Below, piece after piece: positions 23,226 through 34,563 of a stretch of DNA of 64,000 nucleotides (its first letter is position 1; each line of letters opens with the position of its first letter). Under the pieces are notes generated by a model. The model saw only the letters and a list, made by a program, of their open reading frames with translations. It had not been told where the DNA came from and searched no databases. The stretch spans positions 1 through 64,000 of the forward strand of contig NW_020194518.1 of NCBI RefSeq assembly GCF_002865645.1, read 5' to 3'. Both the position numbers and the translations under genes were made by a program. This DNA is from Hyaloscypha bicolor E. Its lineage: Eukaryota > Ascomycota > Leotiomycetes > Helotiales > Hyaloscyphaceae.

Positions 23226-26200
23226 ATTCTGTCTTATCTCATGTGCAGTTTTTTCTAATGCTAATGTGGTGCGGGTTGGATGCATGGATGGCATATATGA
23301 TAATTGGTCTTCCAAGACTCATCAGTTGAGGGGAGAAATTGTGGATAACAAAGTACAAGTGTTGGTTTGTGTTTCGATGTACCGGCGCTGGGGGGATATG
23401 ATGGAAGGGAAATTTAGACTGGGCTCGTCTCTTCCGCCCGTGATTTATGTCTTGTTGGACTTGGAATTTGTATTGGGGGTAGATATTTGAGAGCTCTCGA
23501 ATTCCGGTTTCCTTTTTGTTTCCCTCGTCGTTCACACATGCATTTTTCGCTCTCTCATAGCTTCTCCTCATGATGGCTGTGAGTATGATACATAAAAATA
23601 ATCAAACCATTAGGAGTCTCTGAACGAATTCCGGGTGCAACACTTCCCGTGGTCACGAATCACTCCCAGACTCATTTACTCAACAACGAGCGTTGGAAGA
23701 ATGTCCTTTGCACTACTTAGCGGTCATTTTCGACTCAGACGAACTGCTCCGGGCCCCTGTCCCACGGGGTGGTAAGAATTCGAACATCGATAATCAATCA
23801 AGTGAGGGGTTTCTGAGCTCCATTCCAGCTTCTACCCCTCCACCTTGCCATGACATCAAGACTGCTCCACGCGCGCCTCAACTGCACACCCTCGGATCTG
23901 CGGCAGGTCAGCTAGCTCAAGGGGTCTACCAAGATTGAACGGCGCTGCACGCCGTCGCATCTTCTGGAATATAAGTCAAGTGTCTCTTATTCTTCCTCCT
24001 CACATCCATACTCGAGCTAGACATACATGTATAGAGTATTGCATCTCCATTTTCTTCAATGCCCTCACCGCAAAGACCGAAAAGATCAGCCAGCAATGTC
24101 GATCGATCTCGGCACTTGGTCACTACTGTAACTAGCTCAAAACCTCAATTCATTCGGTCTCGGTACTGCGATCAGCACGACCTAATGCATGCATATCTTT
24201 TTATATTCACAGTTGTCCATCTGGAGTTCTATTCTCGTCCTGCGTAAAGTCTGTGTTGACAGGATGGGAGCTTGGGATGAGATGAGATGCGTAGATGCAG
24301 AGGCGAGTCTCGATGGGGAACTGCATACCGTGTTAATATATGGCGGCATGAGCTGAACTGAACTGAACTGAACTAATTGACGTCGAAGCAAGGGAGAGAG
24401 AAGATGTTGCTTCCTGAAATATTGGGAGCCGGTTACCTGGTTAAAGGGAGAATTGGATTCCATTGCTGTAGTTGGCATGCAACACTTCGCCTCGTCTCTG
24501 GTGATGTAGGCCGGTGAGTGAGGGAAGGCCGAGAGAGGAGAGCGATTGACTGATGGATTGATTAGATTAGAAGGGATGGTTCTGAATCTTTCAGATGAAA
24601 TAGATGTAATAGAAAGGATGCTGGTTGTCCGAGACCTCCCGTCAACCGGGTAAAGATTACCTTGCAGGTCTTGAGTGAGAGAGGGAGAGGTAAGCTCACT
24701 GATCGATGAGATTAGAAGGGACACTTCCGACTCTTACAATTAAAGCAGTAATTGAAATGATACCGGCAGTGAGTGCCCGAAATTTCACCAAGCAACTTTG
24801 ATGAGCGGCTGTAAGTCTCGAGTGAGAGGGGGAGAACGAGTACGGCACTCAATTGACTAGACTGAATGGCTTCGGCAGCTGGTGAAGGAAAGGTCTCAAA
24901 AATACCGGTAGTAAAGGTCCTAGACTTCAATCAACTCAAGTGAAGTCAATTGCCAAGCAAATCCATCTCACTCGTAGGTATCATTCTCACAACCAGCCTC
25001 TCGATTTTCGATGACTTCAGAATTTGATCACGAATCACAGCAGGACAGCAACGAAAAGATAAGGGAAATAACTCTCATTCAAAATGTCACTTGATTCAGC
25101 ATGTATTTTCCACCTCTTCCACAACCACTTTCTTTTTCCTTCTGCTTCTTTTATTTAGATGTAGGAGAATAAAATTCCTGACTCGGAAGTCTCAAGTCTC
25201 TCGGAGGATTCCTGGTTTTAACGCTCCTCCTAACCTCCTTATCAGGTTTGCCATGTGGAGAAACAATAGCATTGTCTCTGGATGTTATCACTTCATCCTG
25301 GTTCGTACCAATCCCACCGATCCGGGTTCCGCGGGCGTGGGAATTTCTGGAACAAGTAAACAGAGCCGAGCCTGTCTCTCCTCAAGCCCAATGTTTTAAT
25401 AATGGTGTCGGCCTGGGAAGCTTGACTGACGATGGCGTTGATGATGGCTAACTCGGGGGCCTGCTTTCTCCCAATCGAAAACATCCCCGCAAGAGAAGAC
25501 AACCAACCATAAATCAAGGTTGTAGCTTGGCAGGAAGCTTATCATCGATCGAATTCCATAACCTCGCAGCGAGGAGGTGCAGGATCCAAGACAGGAGGAA
25601 AGGGGGTGGAAATTAGCGACCTCAGCCATGCAACCGAAAAAGGAGTTTTGGCGCTAAGTGTGGCTTGCTAATATGTCGCCTTCAAAGCTGTTAATCAGGT
25701 TTTGAAATCTACAATGCCATTGTCTTGAACCAGAGCATATTGCGTATTCCATCGGTTTTAGAGATCGAGAGATTCTTTATTCTGGGTCGCAGTTGGCTTT
25801 TGGGCGTGTGGAGATGAAGGCTGATAGAGGCTAATGAGAAAGGGAGTGCAGAAGTCATTGAAGATTCAGCCGCAGCGCTTGAAAAGTGTTGTAAATAGCC
25901 TATGGTTGACGCGCGCTTCAAGTGAAATTCTGCGCTTCGATGTTTGAAACCAAGTCATCATTGTTAACCGATCGACGGAATAGACGCTCTGCCTCGGGTG
26001 AGTGAGGTCTGTCTCCGTGCTTCAGCCTCCTTCCTTTTTTATCTCGTCGCTCTAGTCATCGAGGAAGGCTAGGCCTCGGTCCCAGGGCGACGTACGCGAT
26101 GCACCCCGTCGGAGTTCTGAAGGACGTTAGACCGGTCAGGTGAGACGAGACGAGGTGAAGCGTTCCTTTCGGCTGTCGAGGAGACGGCGTTATGGGCCTG

Positions 26201-29200
26201 ATGTTCGGTCTGTGCAAGTATCAGACTGAGCCTGACGGGAGTGAGTGCCTTGAGCGATCAGCTGAGAGCTCGTACATTTTCCGTGGGGTGAACGATTCTG
26301 ATTGGAGGATTCGTGCTTCGACGCAGTGGTCCTCGGCCAAGTGGTCACGATGAAGAAGAAACGTTTCTGGTTGTCTTCCAGTCTTGTTAGAAGTGTGTTT
26401 GGAAGTGGGTGGGACTGAATGGGGGAGATGCTCGTCAACAGTTGTGGCATTGAGAATACTGCTGCTTGGTGCTTGGATTCTTGTGTTATCTTTCGCATGT
26501 TGAGTGAGGGCGGTTGTGGTTGTGGTTATGGTTGCGAAGGCCGAGTGGCACTTCTTTGCAACCTTTGCAGAACCTCGAACATGGATGTGATCTGAATGAT
26601 ACGTTTCATCGCTCCTACCTGCAGCTCTTTGCGTGTTGTTGTATCGAGATGTCGAAAGCGCTATTGCATGTTGCTAGCATGTATGCTTCGGATACCGAGT
26701 GTAGATATCATCCCGTGGGCTAATGCCTGTCTATCCACTTACGGTATTTTTGAGGTCGTACAAATATTGTGCGAGTGCATTAGTGGCCCCGAGAGCGCTG
26801 GCCCCGAACACGTGGATTTTCTAGTAACACAGACTACGAGTGCGGAGAACAATTATTATAGATTTGCAGGATCTGGAGATAAGGAGCGAGACGGTGCGAG
26901 CTATTGCCACTGAACCTTTAGTCCGGTACGGTGTGGTTACAATATGGCTTTGTGGAAGAAATGTGATAAGCTGGTCCTGTAAGGCTGAGGAGGTTCTCCA
27001 GAATTCTGTACACAGGGTTTTGATCATGCGCGTTCGCATGGGCGCTAGTTGTGTCACCGCTGGTTCAACCACGAGAATCAGGAATAGTACTCCGTACATA
27101 TGAAGTGACAGCGCAGATGCGACGAAAATGGGTGAGCAATACTTGTACTGCACACTGGTACTTGCTACGGGTCATTCTCTGATACAGGGCAAGTCGTGGC
27201 TGTGGTCTTCGAGGTTGTATGAGAGATACCATTGCTTTTCCTTGGTTCCTTGGTGCATCCGTATGCGTATAGCCAAATCCACTGTCGAAACCCTCAACAT
27301 TCTGCAACTATTGTGCTTTGTCAGGGGTCTGCAGGTCGTCCTCAGGTCGTCCTCGCCTCGCCTCGCCACGGAATTCACGTGCATATGCTGGTGACAGCCA
27401 CAAGGATGGCTCAGTCGTGATTTTATTCGCCACTCAGGGGAACAAATGTCACAGTTCAAGCGAGGTCTGGAGCAAGGCTGGAAGCGAGGCGTTCTGCCCC
27501 GCTCGTGGTTGCATGCATGCATGCAGTTTGCCCTTGGAACGGAAATAGAAAAGTGACGTTGGTTTTCCTGCTGCCACTTTGTGAATTTGACTGCAGTTGG
27601 ACCAGGTGTGGATATTGCACCACAACAAAAAGCCCGGCGCTGCTTTGGGCATCAGATGTTGAGCAGGTATGGCGGTGAAGCTCTCAAAGTTGGATCCTTA
27701 TCTCAAGTTTATCTCGGAACCCCACGAGATTCTGTGGCTCTCTCAATTTCTTGTCCCTCTTCAGGAATAGTTTCACAGTCTATTGATCCAGGAATCTGGA
27801 CAAGTTGTTGAGAACACAACTTGCGGCCCGACGCACATCGGTGACTTTCCCAGCAAAAATCAGGGCACGGGAAGTCCGTCAAGAGATTCTAGAATAAGGC
27901 CTGGTCCCTGGAACCAAGCTCGGATAGTTCTCGGATTATCCCCAAGGATCAAAACTTCGAAAGACGTTATCGAAGGCTAGGGTCTTAACCTTGTTTTTAA
28001 GACCGTCGTTCCGATGGATCCGCTTGACCCGCAAAAATTTAGGGCCGCAAAGTTGCCCCGAGTCTGACTAACTTTCGAGGTCTTGGGCCAGTTTCGACTT
28101 CGAGGGGTGCAGAACTTCCTTGCAAGAGCGCTCGTATTGACAACACAACATGCATGAGGTGCCTGCCCTTGTGTATGAGAACCCTCTGGCCGTGCTTGAG
28201 TTCGAGCACTTGTCTTTCATTCTTGCTGGCCACCAAGCGCTGCGAGCAACTTCTGGTGCATAAACTCAACGTCGAAGATCAACTTCATCTCGAAGCCAGT
28301 GAATGAAGGTTCGGTCCAAGTCTTGCCGCCGCGGAGCTGGGAAACCCGGGACGCTGGTCGGCGGCCGGAGTCGATAGCGGCGGATCAAAAACTCCTCGCG
28401 GGCGACTCCATGGTTCAGCGAGGCCGAGCGAGCTAGATTAGGTCGTGACCGTACGCTGGGTGGCTTCGTTAGGCAAGGAACCGCCTGTTTTGAGATTTGC
28501 TGCAACGGTTCCGTTAACCCTCGGACGATGACCGTAGCAATGCTGAAACGTGAGGTGATCATGATGAAAAGAGGGGAGCGGGGCTCGTGATCTTGAGGCA
28601 GACTCGCGAGCTGGGGGATCCGTCAGCAAAAGCATCCATCCATACGCTCTGAGCTCTCTCTCACACACAGACATGCCGGACGTGTACTCGTGGTGATGTC
28701 AAGACGTTACTGTATTGCAGTACTGTAGCGTTTATTGGCCAGAACGCCGTCAATTTGCCATGCATCGATTAACGAAATTCGGGAATAATTCGAGGTTTCG
28801 AGGTCATCCGGCCGCTAGAACGTTTCCCCGATGCTTCCGTGGAGCCTTGGCGTCTTTGCGGTCTAAAAACAGCGAGCCTTGGCGCAACGATTGACCCTCC
28901 ACCCCTGCACTTGAAATGACACTGCATGCAGGGGATCAACAGGGGATCAAAAACGGGCGTCGATAGTCTTGCAGCCAGCCTTCTTGCATTTCTTGAATGC
29001 CCCCCGTCTGAAATATATCGCCGAATTACGAGCGCTGGCGGACATCAGAGTTTGAGCACGCCGAGGCCACAGAAGGGAAAGCAGGCACTGCTGATCACTG
29101 CCTCTGCGCGATGTTGTGCAAGCGTCATGATGCGGAGTATCCGGCTGAAGAATTCGGGATCCTGACCTGAAAACCGTTTTTCGCTTGTTCCCGCCGTGCC

Positions 29201-30171
29201 TAAATTTAGGAGGGAGCCGACTCCAAAGCCAGGGGCAAAGAACTTTCCCGTGTAACCTTGCCATGGACATCTGAGAATCTGTGGCCCAATGCTTGTTGCG
29301 TAATAATACGGCCCCTTAAGCCTGAATCTGGATGCCCCTTTCCCGCTGGATGGTTTTTTTTTTTTCGTGATGGCCCCTGCCAATACGACCCTGTTTTGGC
29401 TGGGCACGGTCTTGCTCATTTCCACAAAATGGAATCTTTCACTGCTTCAGCCTCCTCGTCGGGCCACCCTTGGTCGGAGTTTGCGGGTGCTGGACCAGGT
29501 CACAGGTGTGAACGAACTGTGGGTGCCCCTCTTCAGGATGAGGCAACAAAGCGGGCTGCCTGTCGGCGGCCGAAGTGACAGGTGCTCCATTGTTGTGGCT
29601 CCAGCGTGGTGCCTGTGCCCGTTTGGCCGCAGAGGAGCCTCAAACCATGTATCTGTCCAGAAGTCCGCGTCTCAGACTCGAAGAGTTGGGAGATGTGTGC
29701 TCAGCGCTAGCAAACCGGTTTGCTAGGCCAAGTTGGAAGTTTCGAGCTTCCAGCGCGCGAGCGCAGAACAAGGGCGATCAGAAACGCGCCGACGGGTTGC
29801 AGCAACAAGTCCCTGTCCCCGAAACCTTATCGATCAATTCGATCGAGCCCTCGAGTGGAGTTGCTACTGTTGCTGAGGGCGAGAGGGGGCGAGAGAGGCG
29901 CTCGCTTAGAGTTTGCGGAGGAGATTGCTGCAAACAGGTGGTGACTGCGCTGGCCCCTCACGATGGCGATGCGAAGCGAAGCACCTCGTGGCTGTGCCGC
30001 TTTTACGCCCCGGCAGCCACAGCTGCCTAATGGGGCCACCGCGCTAGAACCTTGCACTTAGTCAACGCTGAATCAACGCTCATTGGCACTAAGGCCGTGC
30101 CCCTGATCAGCGATGAACACGAGCTCCGGAAAGGGGACCGCCCAAGTTGGCAACTGAAATTACTGAATACT

Positions 30172-30310
30172 CCCTACAGGGGTCTTTAAATGTTAACCAG
30201 TATTTAACTGCATATGGCAAGAAAGGCTGGAATTAAGACAGGTGATTGGTCAGACCACCCTGTAATTCTAGCTGGTTCGCGTCAATTAACATTTAAAGGA
30301 GCCGGTAGGG
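30172..30310. mobile_element. Possible 139-bp inverted-repeat element (MITE-like)
   Basis: The left end CCCTACAGGGGTCTTTAAAT and the right end read in reverse, CCCTACCGGCTCCTTTAAAT, match imperfectly over about 25 bases, both ending TGTTAA. No convincing target-site duplication is seen. Confidence 0.35.
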
Positions 30311-30710
30311 TGTATGCTGCTGGCCCGGAATTAAAACAAGTCTAATTTAGCAGGTATTCCAGATTGTGCCTCTCCCAATGCTGTGCGTGTGGATGTGCTG
30401 GATCACAGGCTGTGCTGGCTGGGCTGGCTGTGCGGGCCAGGCTTTGCTCGCTGGAGGGTCGTCGATAATAGTTCCGCTGAAGCTCGATTTGAGAAACGTT
30501 GGGCAAACGAACACCCCAGCTACCAGACCGCGCAGCTGGATACAAACCAGTCGCCACTCGTTCCTTGACTCACCGGGCTTTTTACCTTTCAGCAGCAAAG
30601 AATAACAGCGTCCTGTACCAAAGTAACGCGCAGCTGCAAGACGCTTCACTCCACGTCCACTGCGCACGACTGTGAACGAACTCCAGGGCCCGGGCTCCCT
30701 GATCTCGACT

Positions 30711-30734
30711 TGCTGCTGCTGCTGCTGCTGCTGC
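30711..30734. repeat. (TGC)8 trinucleotide run
   Basis: Eight uninterrupted TGC triplets in the probable leader region of the GT2 gene. Confidence 0.9.
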
Positions 30735-31623
30735 CGCCCCGCAGGCCATTTTCGAGCGGCCCACACCCTGCAAATCATCGACGCCGGGATCTCGCCTGCC
30801 CCTGGCTCCGCTCAACCACTCTCTCCAATACCCCCTGCTTCCCGCCCTCTCTCAGCCCATGCGGTTAGTTCCCAAATTCCCTCCCAAGGCCATTTCCACC
30901 CTTTCCATTATCAGAAAGAAAGCAAGCCAGCAAGCCAGCCAGCCAGCCTCTGGCGCCGTGCTCCTCCTCCTCCCCTCCCCTCCCTCCCTCCGTGCAGGTC
31001 AAGGCAAATCACCACCAGCCCTGCCCCTCAACCGCAAGGTGTATCAGCTATCCACTCTTCACGGCCAGTCAACTTCCCATCCCACGCCAAAGCTTGGCAA
31101 CCCAAGGCCCGGCAGGGGACCCAGCACGCAGCAACTCGCCTCCTCTCAGACGCCTTCCCCCATCCGTCGTTTGACGCAGGCCAGAACTCCCAGCCGGCGT
31201 GCCCTGCACCCTTCTCCTCTCGACGTTCTTTTCGTTCCAACAATAACATCCTAGGGCTGCTCGCACCCTTCACATTCGTTATCACCAATCGTTCAACCAC
31301 CAAGAGTGTCTTCCGGTACAGACACTTCACGATACGCCTGCCACCAGTTGTTGAGAGCAGATCCATCCTCTCAACCCGTCTCGCTGTACGCAGATACTTC
31401 TCTACCTTCGGCCCCCCGCCTCCCTTGCTGATCAGCGAACAGAATCGGCGAAAAGCAACTCGTATACTCATGACTTGCTCTTAATACCCTCACCCATAGT
31501 CACTCGCTCAACATAGTACTGTTGTTGGTTTCCCCGAACTTGCAGCAAACCCAGGACCAAACGAGACTCCTTGCTGTCTCGTCGACCAACACATCCTGAT
31601 CGAAAAGCAAGCACACCGCCGCG

Positions 31624-34563
31624 ATGGGGCTAGGAAGTTACTTCAAGGCGAAGAAGCCGGAGCCGGCAGCTCCTGTGATGACGGAGAAGACTCCTGCTGG
31701 GCCATCACCACACCACAGTTACAATATGGAACTCCAACCACCGACTTCGAGATTTGGGTCATCGAGGAATTCAATTTCAAATCGATCAACACAAAGCTCG
31801 ACCTTCCTGGACGACATCAAGCATGAAGTAATGGTAAATTACCTCTACCAACAACAATGCTCGCACCTCTGGGTTAGCGATGGAAGTGGGGAGATTGAAG
31901 GTGTTCTCCTCAGGAAGTCGAAAAACACATACATGGCTTGCCCGCCACAATTAGGCAGTTCGGCCTTCGCTGCAGCATGTGCCGCTCTTAATGTTCAGGT
32001 AAGGAGCATTCGCAGGACTTTCGAGTACTGTTACTAACAATATCAGTGTGCAATGACTGTCAACTCGAGAGTCATCAAGACCTTCCTCCAATGGTCACCC
32101 GATGCCGTCGACGTCCCTCTTCTTAACGGTCTCCGGATACAAATTCTTCCCACAATTGAAGATCTTCCACGGGCGAGAAAGCATCAGTTCGCAGCATTTG
32201 TTGCATCAGAAGCATTGTTGGTTGTTTGGGATGACGAAGCATTACACTTGGTGCAACGTGCCAAGCAAATTGAATCCGAATTGATGGAACTTGTATGGAA
32301 GACTGGCGAAACTGAGGAGGAGGATAAGAAAGATACAAATGTCGGCGTCTATGAAATTGATGAGGAGAGCGGAGAGATCGTCCCAGAGAAGCGTGGCCTG
32401 CATTTGCAAAACACAGTGTTGGTTGCTCTGACGCTCATGCTGATCATGACAACACTGGGTGCTGGTGCCCGCCAGTTGGCCATCGAGACGGATTCTGATG
32501 GTACATTTCTTCGACTTGCTCTCCTGGCCTTAACACCGGTCCAGATCTTCTTCACTCTTTTCTTCGGACAAGTTATCGTCGGTTGCTTGGCCCAGATTTT
32601 CGGTCCGGTTCGACAAATGACTGAGAATTCCAAGTTCTACTCAGCTCGCGCTCCTCCCAGGATTCAAAGCGCAGTCTTGCCCCACATCACCATCCAGTGC
32701 CCTGTTTACAAGGAAGGCTTGAACTCTGTCATTGCCCCCACTGTCAAGTCCATCAAGCAGGCCATCTCTACTTACGAATTGCAAGGTGGATCTGCGAACA
32801 TGTTTGTCAATGATGATGGTATGCAAATCATCGATGAAGAAGAGCGTCGGGCCAGGATCGAATTCTATGCCGACCACAGCATCGGATGGGTGGCGAGACC
32901 TAAGCATGGCGACAACTTCACTCGACGAGGAAAATTCAAGAAAGTAAGTTGCACATTAAACATTGTTTGCGAGTACATGAATTATTTGAAGGAAAGCGTT
33001 TGGGCCGCAACAGTCAGCTGAAAGAATTTTCGGCTGGGTCCCACATTCCTTGATCACAAGCTGTGATGCTCTCGTCAATGGCTTGGAACTTCGCCTATTG
33101 CTCCCCAAAGCGACCCTCCATGATTTTTTACGGGAACCAAATGCTGACGATCATTCCCCCAACAGGCGTCAAACATGAATTATGGTTTACATATCTCCTG
33201 CATGGTCGAAGAGAAGCTGGCCTTAATCCAACGTCCTGTCGACTGGACTCAAGCGGATGAGGCTCAGGCCTACGAACGATGCTTGAAGGAAGCACTCGAA
33301 GAAAATGGACGCGCCTGGGCCGATGGTAACATTCGTGTTGGAGATTACATCTTGCTAAGTATGTCAATTCCGACGCCTTGAACCGTCACGTGGAAGCGCA
33401 ATCGTAGCTAACAAAATTTAGTTGACTCTGATACCCGTGTCCCCGCGGATTGTCTTCTCGATGCATGCTCCGAAATGGAACAGTCCCCTGAAGTCGGAAT
33501 CATGCAATTTTCATCTGGTGTCATGCAAGTCGTCAATACCTACTTCGAAAACGGCATCACTTTCTTCACCAACCTCATCTACTCGGCTATTCGATACACT
33601 GTCTCCAACGGTGATGTTGCCCCCTTCGTTGGACACAACGCCATTCTCCGCTGGTCTGCTATCCAACAAGTCTCCTATGAAGACGAGGACGGATACGAGA
33701 AATTCTGGTCAGAATCGCACGTGTCCGAGGACTTCGATATGTCTCTCCGTCTCCAGGTCAATGGTTATACTATTCGTCTTGCTGCTTGGGCTGGCGAGGG
33801 ATTCAAGGAGGGTGTGTCTCTGACTGTGTACGATGAATTGGCACGTTGGGAGAAATATGCCTACGGTTGCAACGAGCTTCTCTTCTACCCACTCCGCAAG
33901 TGGATCTATAAGGGACCATTCACACCTCTTTTCCGCAAATTCTTGTTCTCCAACATTCGTTTCACCTCCAAGATCACTATCGTCTCCTACATCGGAACCT
34001 ACTACGCCATTGGAGCCGCCTGGATCATGACAACAGCCAACTACTTCGCTATCGGATGGTTCAACGGTTACCTCGATAAGTACTACGTTGATTCGTGGAA
34101 GGTCTGGTTCTCCATCATCATCGTCTTCAACGGTCTCGGCAACATTGCCCTCGCAGTCATGCGATACCGTATCGGCGAACGCTCCCTCCTGTACGCGCTC
34201 TTCGAGAACTTCAAATGGACGTTCATGCTCGCAATCTTCTTGGGTGGTCTCTCTCTACACGTCTCGCAAGCTCTCCTCGCCCACATGTTCGAGATCGACA
34301 TGACATGGGGTGCCACCGCCAAGGAAGCCGAGTTCTCCAATTTCTTCATCGAAGTGCCCAAGGTGCTCAAGAAGTTCAAGTTCTCGATGATCTTCTCCAT
34401 CATCGGCATCGCCGGCATGGTCATCCTCGCCCTTGCACCTTTCGTACCATACGACTGGAAGATCAACGATTTCGTAGCTATCCTACCCATGGCGACAGTA
34501 ACAGTCTCTCACTTGCTGTTACCGCTCGCGCTGAACCCAGCCTTGATGACCTTCTCGTGGTAG
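31624..34563 (+). CDS. Processive glycosyltransferase family 2, ZtGT2/FgGT2-like
   Basis: Four exons: 31624-31998, 32047-32943, 33166-33358 and 33422-34563. Introns have GTAAG-, GTAAGT- and GTATGT-type donors and CTAAC branch sites in introns 1 and 3; frames join cleanly to 868 residues. It shows the four motifs of processive GT2 enzymes: NDDG at 380-383, DSD at 490-492, ED at 591-592 and ELARW at 627-631. Two membrane segments precede the catalytic domain and several follow it, as in chitin, cellulose and hyaluronan synthases. The EDRYL and QRRRW motifs of chitin synthases are absent, so it is not a classical chitin synthase. The overall plan best fits the GT2 family shown in Zymoseptoria and Fusarium to be needed for hyphal growth on solid surfaces. 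The product is unknown. Confidence 0.8.

Larger units (their letters stand above)
23226..31623. other. 8.4-kb gene-poor region, including the long leader of the GT2 gene
   Basis: No gene could be supported. Diverged repeated stretches (a GATTAGAAGGGA-like unit at about 24545 and 24710, with looser matches near 24860 and 25850) and many overlapping open frames occur. A short imperfect inverted-repeat element lies at 30172-30310. From about 30660 to 31620 the plus strand becomes pyrimidine-rich, with a (TGC)8 run, as in long fungal 5' leaders. Confidence 0.45.

Noticed and set aside
24182..24724. 180-codon minus-strand frame
   Set aside because: Ser/Leu/Thr-rich without domain, start context or neighbouring exon; a frame of this length is expected by chance in 64 kb.
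29575..30030. 151-codon plus-strand frame
   Set aside because: Overlaps other open frames on both strands in a GC-rich patch; no family or splice support.
30672..31484. 270-codon plus-strand frame before the GT2 gene
   Set aside because: Open mainly because the strand is C/T-rich and contains a (TGC)8 run; the translation is Pro/Ser/Gln low complexity with no domain. Treated as leader.
31624..34563. Labelling the GT2 protein a chitin synthase
   Set aside because: The EDRYL and QRRRW motifs of chitin synthases are absent; only the general processive GT2 motifs are present.
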